NCBI GenBank assembly: GCA_016212925.1
Contig: JACRDF010000025.1
Location: 124,001 to 188,000, forward strand
Direction of reading: 5' to 3'
DNA length: 64,000 bases
DNA from: Desulfomonile tiedjei
Lineage (GTDB): Bacteria > Desulfobacterota > Desulfomonilia > Desulfomonilales > Desulfomonilaceae
The position numbers were made by a program, and so were the translations under genes. The notes beneath the pieces are model-generated. The model had not been told where the DNA came from, did no database searches, and saw nothing but the letters and a program-made list of their open reading frames with translations. This document shows positions 43,182-51,018 of the stretch, one piece after another (the stretch's first letter is position 1; each line of letters opens with the position of its first letter).

Positions 43182-44198
43182 ATGGGTGATCTTAAGCTTT
43201 CTCGCGGTACGAGGCAAAATGTTGCATTGGATGGTGGAGCCATGTTGTTCATGAGACATAATCCGCATTCATTCCTAACGGGAGATGAGCCATTTCTTCC
43301 AACTGCGGCGGTTGTGGAATCTGCGGAGAGAGTGGAACAGAGGCTGACTTTTGCCGTTCAACACGAAGGCTTCTTGGGCATACCTCACGGGGGTCTCGCA
43401 ATGGGCCTTTGTCTGGATGCCTGGCGCAGAATCGGGGAACCTGCTTATCCTGTCAACGTGCGTTTCAAGTTCGGAGGCTCGGGGATTTCAATTGGAGACA
43501 CAGCCTCGTTTGCCGTTGAACGAGGGGCTCGGGACGGCCGGTCGCAAGTGGTTGCCCGATTGACCAAGGACGGGGACAAGACCCCCTATCTCAGGGCCGA
43601 AATCTCGGCCGCGGACGGTCCGGAGGAGTCGAGACCGCTCCCTCCACCGGTATCGCAAGAGGGTCGTCCGCTCCCGTACTACAGAAACTGTTTCGTCTGC
43701 GGACATCATCGAACGATAGTTGGGCTCCAGAGGAGGTTCAGTGTCCATGACTCCAACGGCAGCACCATCATAACCACACCCTGGGGATACAACGACGAAG
43801 ACAAGGACAGAGCCGCGTCTTTCCTTATCGGGAAAGATGAGCTGCACCCTGCCGTCTTGATTTCCATCTTTGACGAGAACACCGCCTGGGGAGGATTCAT
43901 GCTGACAAGGACCGCGGGCCTGTCGGTGCGTCTCGAACTGACCCTGCGGCGCCCTGTGAGCCAATACGAGAAGCTTCTTTTCGTCGGCAAGCCCACCGGA
44001 ACGCGTGGAAATCCGCGTGCTCCCCGCTTTTTTCTTGCCGAGGGAACGATCCTGTCCATGGGCGATCCGCAACGGCCGGAACCGGTCGCTTACGGGCGTG
44101 GAGAATGGGTTATCATGGATCTGTATACGGAACAGATCAAAAAGAACCTCCTGCCTGAGAACGATTGGGCCTGGATTTTCGGGGGCGACAAGTCGTGA
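43182..44198 (+). CDS. Hotdog-fold thioesterase-like protein, two domains
   Basis: 338 residues from ATG 43182; an earlier TTG at 43167 is possible. First domain about 45-140 with HGGLAMGLCLDAWRR (the helix that carries the active-site His/Asp in hotdog thioesterases), second about 165-335 starting YYRNCFVCGHHRTIVGL, the CxxCG motif known at the start of some acyl-CoA thioesterases. The second half contains the WGGFMLTRTAGLSVRLEL strand/helix pattern. Substrate unknown; probably an acyl-CoA or acyl-ACP. It is upstream of the MBL hydrolase with a 70-nt gap, and both may act on thioesters. No close family name recalled with certainty. Confidence 0.7.
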   Translation: MGDLKLSRGTRQNVALDGGAMLFMRHNPHSFLTGDEPFLPTAAVVESAERVEQRLTFAVQHEGFLGIPHGGLAMGLCLDAWRRIGEPAYPVNVRFKFGGSGISIGDTASFAVERGARDGRSQVVARLTKDGDKTPYLRAEISAADGPEESRPLPPPVSQEGRPLPYYRNCFVCGHHRTIVGLQRRFSVHDSNGSTIITTPWGYNDEDKDRAASFLIGKDELHPAVLISIFDENTAWGGFMLTRTAGLSVRLELTLRRPVSQYEKLLFVGKPTGTRGNPRAPRFFLAEGTILSMGDPQRPEPVAYGRGEWVIMDLYTEQIKKNLLPENDWAWIFGGDKS

Positions 44199-44268
44199 GG
44201 GCCCGATCCGAAGGTCCGGCAAAAGGTCGGAAACTGGGCGGCTGCAACAAAACGAATAGGATACAAGA

Positions 44269-45000
44269 GTGATAGAAAAAGTTGTCGACGGCGTTTGGTG
44301 GATACCGGGACGAGACAAATTCCTGCCTGATTCCCATATGTATGTGATCGGCCTGCCCGACTCCGGCGATTTTACGCTTGTAGATTGCGGGCTCATGGAA
44401 ATGGGCTCGTACAAGCTCGAAGAGCTGGATAGGGGCGGAATACCGCTCAAACAAGTAAAGCGCGTTATAATGACCCATACCCATCTGGACCATATCGGGT
44501 GTCTTGCCGAGATCTTGAAGGCCGCCCCGGATGTGGAGGTCTGGGCGCACAAAGACGAAGCCGCATACCTGGAACGAGGCGACGACAGGATTGTATTCGG
44601 CAACAACATGTTCGAGTCGATGATACGATCACAATACGCGATCCCTGACGGGTACTTCACCACTAAGGTTCATAAAAAGCTAGAAGGCGGAGAAGACCTG
44701 TCGCTTGGCGGTGTCAGGTTCAAAATTATTCATCTTCCCGGCCACTCCGCGGGGAGCATAGGATTGTTCAACGAAGAGCACAGGATGTTGATGTCCGGCG
44801 ACACTATCTATGCTGACGGAGCCATCGGCCGATACGACCTGTTTTCTGCCAATCCCGCGGAATTGAAACGTTCTTTGGGCATTATCGCCGAACTGGGGGT
44901 CGAGATCTTGCTACCGTGCCACAATAGAATTGTGAGACGCGGAGCCGGCCCTATGGTGCAAAGTACTGTGAAGCAGTGGCTGGGTCTCATTGGGGATTGA
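44269..45000 (+). CDS. MBL-fold metallo-hydrolase
   Basis: 243 residues, starts GTG 44269 (AGGA 8 nt upstream). Metal motif THTHLDH (69-75), then LPGHSAGS, MSGDTIYADGAIGRYDL and LPCHN near the C-terminus. The arrangement is that of short glyoxalase II-like/hydroxyacylglutathione hydrolase relatives without the C-terminal glyoxalase domain. Substrate unknown. It lies downstream of the hotdog protein, 70 nt apart, on the same strand. Confidence 0.88.
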   Translation: MIEKVVDGVWWIPGRDKFLPDSHMYVIGLPDSGDFTLVDCGLMEMGSYKLEELDRGGIPLKQVKRVIMTHTHLDHIGCLAEILKAAPDVEVWAHKDEAAYLERGDDRIVFGNNMFESMIRSQYAIPDGYFTTKVHKKLEGGEDLSLGGVRFKIIHLPGHSAGSIGLFNEEHRMLMSGDTIYADGAIGRYDLFSANPAELKRSLGIIAELGVEILLPCHNRIVRRGAGPMVQSTVKQWLGLIGD

Positions 45001-45154
45001 TGCCTGGGGCTGGGCCAATGACCCTCGGTTTGCTTGGCCGCACGGTCCCCGTGTATTGGTTTTGAATTGACAGGTGGGCTAAAAGCCTTCACAGGGCCGC
45101 GTGCTAGGACATTTGTAGCATTTGGCAAAATTCTTGTCCGATTTGGGTATGCAG

Positions 45155-45250
45155 TCATTGCGAGGAGCGAAGCGACGAAGCAATCTCATTCTTGGTGGGA
45201 CGGGCATCTTGCCCGTCATTCAAACCGACAGGCGGGACGCCTGTCCCACC
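45155..45250. repeat. Family C repeat, copy 4, with a cattgcgaggagcg element
   Basis: cattgcgaggagcgaagcga (45157) is followed by gcaatctc, a sequence that recurs in many bacterial intergenic regions. The family C arms are 45194-45217 (ggtgggacgggcatcttgcc) and 45227-45250 (ggcgggacgcctgtcccacc). No gene is supported in 45001-45587. Confidence 0.7.
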
Positions 45251-45587
45251 AATGGAGATTGCCTCGGGCTAGCAACCTCGGGCGACGGCATTTTCCGCAA
45301 TTGGCAGCTTTTGGATGCCGCTCCCTGTTAACACGGACATTTGTTTCGGCCACGGTTTTATGCCGTTTCTCCAAAGTCCCCTGCGAATGGCGCATTTCCG
45401 TCGTCGCGGCGCCCTCCCGGACCCGTCATCCCGCCGGAAGCCGAGGTCCGGGAAGATCCGGTTCCCGATTTTCGTCGGGACGACGTCCGGAATCCAGCCT
45501 TCACGGGAATGACGCGAATACACAATTGGAAATTGTTCTAGCGAATCGCTAAAAATATCCACCGTAAACGATTAGGAGGAATTCTCC

Positions 45588-47516
45588 ATGGGGAAGACGG
45601 TAGCTGAAAAGATAATTGAAGCCCATTTGACAAGAGGAAAACTGCAAGCCGGCGAGGAGATCGCCATTAAAATAGATCACGCGCTCACTCAGGACGCCAC
45701 CGGGACCATGGTCTACCTCGAATTTATGGCCATGGGCGTACCCAGAGTCAAAACCGAGGTTGCGGTGAGCTACGTGGATCACAACCTTCTTCAGACCGAC
45801 TTCAAGAATGCCGACGATCATGCTTTCTTGAGGACCGTGGCGGCAAAGTACGGCGCAATCTTCAGCCGTCCGGGAAACGGTATTTCGCATCAGGTGCATC
45901 TGGAACGCTTTAGTGTCCCGGGCAAAACCCTCCTCGGATCGGACAGCCACACTCCTACCAATGGGGGCAGCTCCATGCTGGCCATCGGAGCGGGCGGCCT
46001 GGACGTTGCCATGGCGATGGCCGGACAGCCCTTTTATTTGACCATGCCGCACATCGTGGGGGTCATGCTTACAGGATCTTTGCAGCCTTGGGTCTCAGCG
46101 AAGGACGTAATACTGGAAATGCTCCGCCGCCTCACGGTTAGAGGGGGCGTGGGGAAGCTGTTTGAGTATTTCGGGCCCGGGGTCGAGACTTTATCCGTAA
46201 CCGACAGGGCCACCATAGGAAACATGGGCGCGGAGCTTGGCGCGACGACCAGCATCTTCCCCTCGGACCACCGGACCAGGGAATTTCTTGTGAGTCAAGG
46301 CCGCGGGGATTGCTGGACGGAAATCCTCCCGGACCCCGACGCGCAATACAGCGAAATATTGGAAGTCGATCTCAGCAAATTGGAGCCCCTGATCGCGTGT
46401 CCCAGCTCTCCGGACAATGTGAAAAAGGTTTCCGAAGTGGAAGGCATCGACGTCCAACAGGTAATCATAGGCTCTTCGGTCAATTCGTCCTTTCGAGACC
46501 TAATGATCACGGCAAAGGCTGTCGAGGGGCGTCACTGCCATCCTGACGTGAGCTTCGAAATTAATCCGGGAAGCACTCAAGTCCTTCTTAATGTGGCCGA
46601 AAACGGTGGAGTAGCCAACCTGATTCTGAGCGGGGCGCGCATTCATCAGTCCGGCTGCCTGGGGTGCATAGGCATGGGCCAGGCACCAGGCACAGGAACG
46701 GTTTCTTTGAGGACCTTTCCGAGGAACTTCCCCGGGCGAAGCGGAACCGTACCGGACAGCGTCTATCTCTGTTCGCCGGAGACAGCCGTAGCGGCTGCTG
46801 TCTTCGGGAAGATAACCGACCCCAGGAAGCTCGGCGACTGCCCGGAAGTGTCAAATCCCCAGCACTACAAAGTCAACGACGAGAATCTGGTTTATCCGCC
46901 TGCGGATTCCTCCGGCGTGGAAATTGCCATGGGGCCGAACATAAAACCATTCCCGCAATTCGGACCGCTCGAAGAAACCATCGAGGGGCCGGTCATCCTC
47001 AAGGTGGAAGACAACATCACCACCGATCACGTGATGCCTGCAGGTAGTAAGGTTCTTCCTTTCAGGAGCAATATCGAAGCCATAAGCCGGTTCGTGTTCA
47101 GCAATCTTGACGAGGATTTTGCCGGAAGGGCCCTTGATGCGGGCACAGGGCTCGTGGTGGGCGGCGAAAACTACGGGCAAGGTTCATCCCGAGAGCATGC
47201 GGCCATCGCTCCGCGCTTTCTCGGCATCAGGGCCAAACTTGCCAAAAGCTTCGCTCGGATACACAAAGCCAACCTGATAAATTTCGGCATCCTGCCGCTG
47301 ACCTTCGCAGATCCCGGTGATTACGAGGCCGTTGCCCAGGGCGAGACCGTGAGGCTTGAGAAGGTCCGAAGCGCCATAGCCGGGGGGGCCGATACCATAG
47401 TGGCTGAGCTGCCGGCGTCCGGCCGAAAAATTCAGCTACGGCTGGATGTTACGGATCGAGAAAGGCGCATCCTTTTGGCTGGAGGCCTCATAAACCTGGC
47501 TTCAGGGGTAAAATAG
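45588..47516 (+). CDS. Aconitase-family hydratase, Aquifex type, with Ser at one cluster position
   Basis: 642 residues. It has the layout of the single-chain aconitase group described as Aquifex type: DATGTMVYLEF, GSDSHTPTNGG, SGARIHQSGCLGCIGMGQ, SLRTFPRNFPGRSGT, TTDHVMPAG, GENYGQGSSREHAA. Cys357 and Cys360 of the 4Fe-4S site are present, but the position that is Cys in mitochondrial aconitase (GSCTNSS) is Ser297 (GSSVNSS). I recall this Ser in other members of this subgroup, so it may be normal for it; cluster binding may then use another ligand (Cys271 is an option). Citrate/isocitrate activity is likely but not certain; homoaconitase/isopropylmalate activity is possible. RBS taggaggaattc. 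Confidence 0.88.
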   Translation: MGKTVAEKIIEAHLTRGKLQAGEEIAIKIDHALTQDATGTMVYLEFMAMGVPRVKTEVAVSYVDHNLLQTDFKNADDHAFLRTVAAKYGAIFSRPGNGISHQVHLERFSVPGKTLLGSDSHTPTNGGSSMLAIGAGGLDVAMAMAGQPFYLTMPHIVGVMLTGSLQPWVSAKDVILEMLRRLTVRGGVGKLFEYFGPGVETLSVTDRATIGNMGAELGATTSIFPSDHRTREFLVSQGRGDCWTEILPDPDAQYSEILEVDLSKLEPLIACPSSPDNVKKVSEVEGIDVQQVIIGSSVNSSFRDLMITAKAVEGRHCHPDVSFEINPGSTQVLLNVAENGGVANLILSGARIHQSGCLGCIGMGQAPGTGTVSLRTFPRNFPGRSGTVPDSVYLCSPETAVAAAVFGKITDPRKLGDCPEVSNPQHYKVNDENLVYPPADSSGVEIAMGPNIKPFPQFGPLEETIEGPVILKVEDNITTDHVMPAGSKVLPFRSNIEAISRFVFSNLDEDFAGRALDAGTGLVVGGENYGQGSSREHAAIAPRFLGIRAKLAKSFARIHKANLINFGILPLTFADPGDYEAVAQGETVRLEKVRSAIAGGADTIVAELPASGRKIQLRLDVTDRERRILLAGGLINLASGVK

Positions 47517-47539
47517 GTCTGAGGGGGGCAGGTGTGGCT

Positions 47540-48019
47540 CTATGAAGGCCCTCGAGTAGGGCCTTTGGCGTCCTTTTGCCTGACAAAGACCTCGTCCGGT
47601 TCCTGGTCCTTGAGCGGAGCCAAGTTCCGGCCGTGGTGGATCACAAGCTGCTCTGGTTGGACTTCGCGGACCAAGAGGGAATTCACCTGTCCGGAATCCC
47701 AAAAAAGAGTCAGTAGGGGGGGATCGTAAGAGAAGCCTCCCTCGCCCGCACGTATCCATTTCTGGTTTTCTTCTCCTCGGAAATCAGCGCGAAAAGTGCC
47801 GCCTTCCTTCAGATGAAGCCTCAGGAATCGCTGATCGACAGGCTCTTCTCGGTCCTCCACGAGACGGAATTTCATGGTCCAGGTCCCGGCCAATAGGGAT
47901 GCCTTGTCGTTCTTTTCAACTTTTGCCGTCTTGTCAGAGCAACACGAAAGAGTTAGGAGGCTCACGAGACAAAGAACCAGGGCAGAATTACGAGTTGAAG
48001 GGGACTTGAAGGTCTGCAT
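47540..48019 (-). CDS. Lipoprotein, lipocalin-like
   Basis: 159 residues. Signal peptide MQTFKSPSTRNSALVLCLVSLLTLSC with lipobox TLSC at 24-27. The mature chain LLAGTWTMKFRLVEDREEPVDQRFLRLHLKEGGTFRADF resembles a lipocalin/DUF-type beta-barrel that begins with the G-x-W motif. Function unknown. Ribosome-binding site weak. Located leftward, downstream of a terminator for the repeat protein. Confidence 0.75.
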   Translation of the reverse strand: MQTFKSPSTRNSALVLCLVSLLTLSCCSDKTAKVEKNDKASLLAGTWTMKFRLVEDREEPVDQRFLRLHLKEGGTFRADFRGEENQKWIRAGEGGFSYDPPLLTLFWDSGQVNSLLVREVQPEQLVIHHGRNLAPLKDQEPDEVFVRQKDAKGPTRGPS

Positions 48020-48050
48020 GTTCCACTAATCAAAGGGTGTTAAAGAGACA

Positions 48051-48080
48051 AGGCGACCATCCTTCGAGGATTGGTCGCCT
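48051..48080 (-). terminator. Rho-independent terminator hairpin
   Basis: aggcgacca (48051-48059) pairs with tggtcgcct (48072-48080), loop about 12 nt, followed on the minus strand by ttgtctcttt. It ends the transcript coming from 48523. Confidence 0.7.
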
Positions 48081-48107
48081 CGTTATTCGATTCTCAATCG
48101 GTTAGAA

Positions 48108-48129
48108 CGATCCCTCGCTAGAGGGATCG
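48108..48129 (-). terminator. Hairpin directly after the Ser/Gly/Tyr protein stop
   Basis: Perfect 9-bp stem cgatccctc (48108-48116) with gagggatcg (48121-48129), loop gcta. With the one at 48051 it forms a double terminator. Confidence 0.65.
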
Positions 48130-48133
48130 CATC

Positions 48134-48523
48134 TTAGTACCAGCCGCTGGACGAGCTGCTCGCAGGCCAATAGCCACTGCTGGATGAGCCGTAGCCGTAA
48201 CCATAGCCGTAGCCACTGCTGCTCGAAGCAGGCATGCAGCCGTAGCTGTAGCCACTGCTGCTGCTTGATGCGGGCATGCAGCCATAGCTATAACCGCTGC
48301 TGCTCGAAGCGGGCATACAAGCTTGGGTGTAGCCACTGCTGGACGATGCCGCGGGCCAGTAACCGCTGCTGGATGAGCTGCCGCCGTACCATCCGCTGCT
48401 GGATGCGCCGTAACCGCCGCCCCCGTATGATGCAAACGGAGCCCAGGCGTAGAAGCCCACAGCATAGGACGCGAACAACATAACCATACCGATAACCGCG
48501 AGCGTCACTGCAAATCTTTTCAT
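48134..48523 (-). CDS. Exported Ser/Gly/Tyr repeat protein with Cys-Met motifs
   Basis: 129 residues, starting MKRFAVTLAVIGMVMLFASYAVGFYAW (signal peptide or one membrane helix). The rest is low complexity: blocks GYWPAASSSSGY, GCMPASSSSGY and SYGCMPASSSSSGY repeated with the consensus Y-x-CMPA-S4/5-G-Y, then GYGYGYGYG and SSSSGYWPASS. Thus three CMP units in phase. Such sequences form disordered, adhesive or metal-binding surface material; the Cys-Met pairs could bind copper. No family recognised. GGAGG lies 10 nt before ATG. Two terminators follow it, so it is expressed alone. Confidence 0.8.
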   Translation of the reverse strand: MKRFAVTLAVIGMVMLFASYAVGFYAWAPFASYGGGGYGASSSGWYGGSSSSSGYWPAASSSSGYTQACMPASSSSGYSYGCMPASSSSSGYSYGCMPASSSSGYGYGYGYGSSSSGYWPASSSSSGWY

Positions 48524-48784
48524 TAAGCCGTTACCTCCTCAAGAAATGAAAGTCCCAATTCTCTGTTCTCAAATCGAAAACAGGTGTTCCCTTTGTTATG
48601 GACATAGGACAAGGTGTTATTAATCGCTACCACGGATGAAGGTCGTTGTCAATCTTTTTTGCGATTTGCGGCCTCCGTCTTGTCCCGCCGGCCGGGAGTC
48701 GACAGGCATCAATTGCCCTTGACTCACCCCGCCGCTTTGATAGGATTCTACCAATTTCTATCCTTAGTCAAGGAAATTTTCCAT

Positions 48785-50902
48785 ATGAGATCGGACCATA
48801 CACCTGCCCCGGCATCGAAGAAAGCCGCAAAACCCCTTTTTCACAGCTCCCTGCGGTATCGAGCTGTTATCAAAAAAAAAGTCATTATCGCAATGTGTTG
48901 CGCGGTTACGATCAGCTTTTGTTTTGTGGAACCTTTATTTGTCATTGGAATAACTAATGAAAATTATCACAATGTGACAGCCGTCTTCCCCCCCAGCCCG
49001 AGCCGCCTCCCGCATGCGGGCGTTGCACCGCACGAATTGGCCCCCAAAGATTGTGGCCTGGACATAGTGAGACTCATCGCAGCAGCGGAAGAAGCCCAAC
49101 CCGAGGTCACCGGTAACACAGCCACCGTATCAACAGCCGGTCTGTCCGAGAGAGCCCGCATCGCAGGTGAACTTCTGGTCGCAGGGGAAGCTGCCCGAGC
49201 AAAGGAAGTTATCCAGGAAGCCATAAGAGAATGCGAGAGCGGTCAGGCCGACGTGCGCGACTGTTCCCAATGGATGAGGTCATTGCAGGGGCTCAACTAT
49301 TTGTTGGGCAAACCGGCCGACAAGATAGTTGTGTCCAACTCGATCGGCCAGAAAATGGTCCGTATTCCAGCCGGTGATTACATGATGGGAAGCCCGAAGC
49401 GGGAAACGGACTGGCTCAGGCTGACCTTCAAAAAAATCTGGCGAGAAGGTCATAAGCAGTGGTTTCAAGACGAACTTCCGCTCCATCCTGTTCGAATCAC
49501 CCGGTCCTTTTATATCGGCGCAACCGAGGTCACGGTGGGCCAGTTCCGCCAGTTTGTGAAGGATACGAAACACAAGACCGATGCTGAAAAGGGCGATGGG
49601 GGAATGATTTTCAGTAAGAAGGAGGGGCGATGGGTCCCGCAAAAGGAAATGAAATGGGATTCGGTTCCGTGGAAGATCAGTGACGACCAGCCCGTGGTGT
49701 TTGTGTCCTGGAACGACGCCCAGGCCTTTTGCAGATGGTTGACCCGAAAGGAGAAGAGGACGTACCGCCTGCCGACTGAAGCGGAGTGGGAAATGGCTTG
49801 TCGCGGTGGCTCCTCCTGGGTCCGATTCCCTTGGGGGGACCGCCTTCCCGGGGACCGCGACATGAATTTCGGTGACGGCAATCCCAAGCTGCCCGAAAGC
49901 TTAACCACCGTGGACGATGGATATGAATACGTCGCGCCGGTTGGAAGCTTCCCGCCCAACGGATACGGGCTCTACGACATGGAAGGGAACGTGATGGAAT
50001 GGGTCAATGATCGGTACGAGAGGAACTACTATGAGAACTCCCCGATCGAAGACCCGACCGGCCCTGGCACAGGGTCTGGAAGGGTTAACAAGGGCGGAAA
50101 CTGGTATGCGAGTCCGGCTGATTGCAGATGTGCGTTCCGAGGCTTCTCCGGCCCGGAGATGAGTTTCTGGAACCTTGGTTTTCGTGTAGTCATGGAGGAC
50201 AAGGAGGACCCCGGCAAAACTGCCACAGCCGGAGGGGCCGACACGAAAGCCTCGTCAGGCAAATCTCAAACCTCAGCGAGTTTTCCTCCAAGCGAAGATG
50301 ATGGGCTTCGCTTGTTCCGCCAGGCCATGTTTGCCGCACAACAGCAGCAGTGGGACAATGCCACGGAGGATCTGGAGCAGGCCCTAAAAATCTCTGAAAA
50401 GCGCGAGGACGACAAATGGGTCGCCAGGGTCAAGGCCACTCTCGCGGGCATCTACGCGGAAAGGAATCGGACCTATAAGAGTAAGGAATTATACACTCAA
50501 TCTCTGGCTGAATTTCGTAAGATCGGCGATACAACGAGTGCGCGTATAATACTTGCGCGCCTGGAAGAACTTGAGTCCTCTCCAGGAGTTAAGGTCGCAC
50601 AGGTGAAAAAGGGAGGGATTGCCGACAAAGCAGGAATCGTCGCCGGGGACGTGATAATCGAATATGCAGGGGAAACGGGCTTCCGAGTTATAGGTTTCAA
50701 GAAACTGGTGGAGGAATTTGCTCGGGCCGAACAGGTTACTTTGAGCATTATAAACAACGGAGAAATAAGCACCGCGGTGGTCCCAGGGGGCGTGCTGGGG
50801 GTCGCCGTCGAGGATATAAAGCGGCCGCCCAGACCTCAGAGACCCCCCGAACAACGACCCCGTGAACGACAGAGACCCAGGCCCAGAGGCGATCGAAGAT
50901 AG
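48785..50902 (+). CDS. Formylglycine-generating-enzyme-like protein with TPR and PDZ domains
   Basis: 705 residues from ATG 48785 (AAGGAAA 10 nt upstream). One N-terminal membrane helix (about 35-57) anchors it, then a short Glu/Ala-rich segment, an FGE/SUMF1 domain (about 188-470; MVRIPAGDYMMGS, ATEVTVGQFRQFV, YRLPTEAEWEMACRGG, YGLYDMEGNVMEWVNDRY, GFRVVME), a TPR-like helical region (505-592), a PDZ domain (600-672; KGGIADKAGIVAGDVIIEYAG) and a Pro/Arg-rich tail. The family includes both formylglycine synthases and non-enzymatic domains. Cys residues of DCRCAFR occupy the region of the copper-binding Cys of true FGE, but this cannot be confirmed. No sulfatase gene is adjacent. Confidence 0.85.
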   Translation: MRSDHTPAPASKKAAKPLFHSSLRYRAVIKKKVIIAMCCAVTISFCFVEPLFVIGITNENYHNVTAVFPPSPSRLPHAGVAPHELAPKDCGLDIVRLIAAAEEAQPEVTGNTATVSTAGLSERARIAGELLVAGEAARAKEVIQEAIRECESGQADVRDCSQWMRSLQGLNYLLGKPADKIVVSNSIGQKMVRIPAGDYMMGSPKRETDWLRLTFKKIWREGHKQWFQDELPLHPVRITRSFYIGATEVTVGQFRQFVKDTKHKTDAEKGDGGMIFSKKEGRWVPQKEMKWDSVPWKISDDQPVVFVSWNDAQAFCRWLTRKEKRTYRLPTEAEWEMACRGGSSWVRFPWGDRLPGDRDMNFGDGNPKLPESLTTVDDGYEYVAPVGSFPPNGYGLYDMEGNVMEWVNDRYERNYYENSPIEDPTGPGTGSGRVNKGGNWYASPADCRCAFRGFSGPEMSFWNLGFRVVMEDKEDPGKTATAGGADTKASSGKSQTSASFPPSEDDGLRLFRQAMFAAQQQQWDNATEDLEQALKISEKREDDKWVARVKATLAGIYAERNRTYKSKELYTQSLAEFRKIGDTTSARIILARLEELESSPGVKVAQVKKGGIADKAGIVAGDVIIEYAGETGFRVIGFKKLVEEFARAEQVTLSIINNGEISTAVVPGGVLGVAVEDIKRPPRPQRPPEQRPRERQRPRPRGDRR

Positions 50903-51018
50903 TCACGCGGAGGGGGCTTTTTTTGTGAAGGAACTCTTCACACCCCGATGTTATTGCCTTGAACCGACGGCCGGGACGACGGACGTGTGCCGTTGCCATG
51001 AAACTTTAGAGAAATGCT

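Noticed and set aside
48141-48420. Regular repeats that could be a CRISPR array
   Set aside because: They are in-phase coding repeats within one ORF, with no unique spacers of even size.
48184-48483. Frame rich in Arg, Cys and Ser on the plus strand over the repeat protein
   Set aside because: It is the antisense shadow of the Ser/Gly/Tyr protein; only the minus-strand frame has signal peptide and ribosome-binding site.
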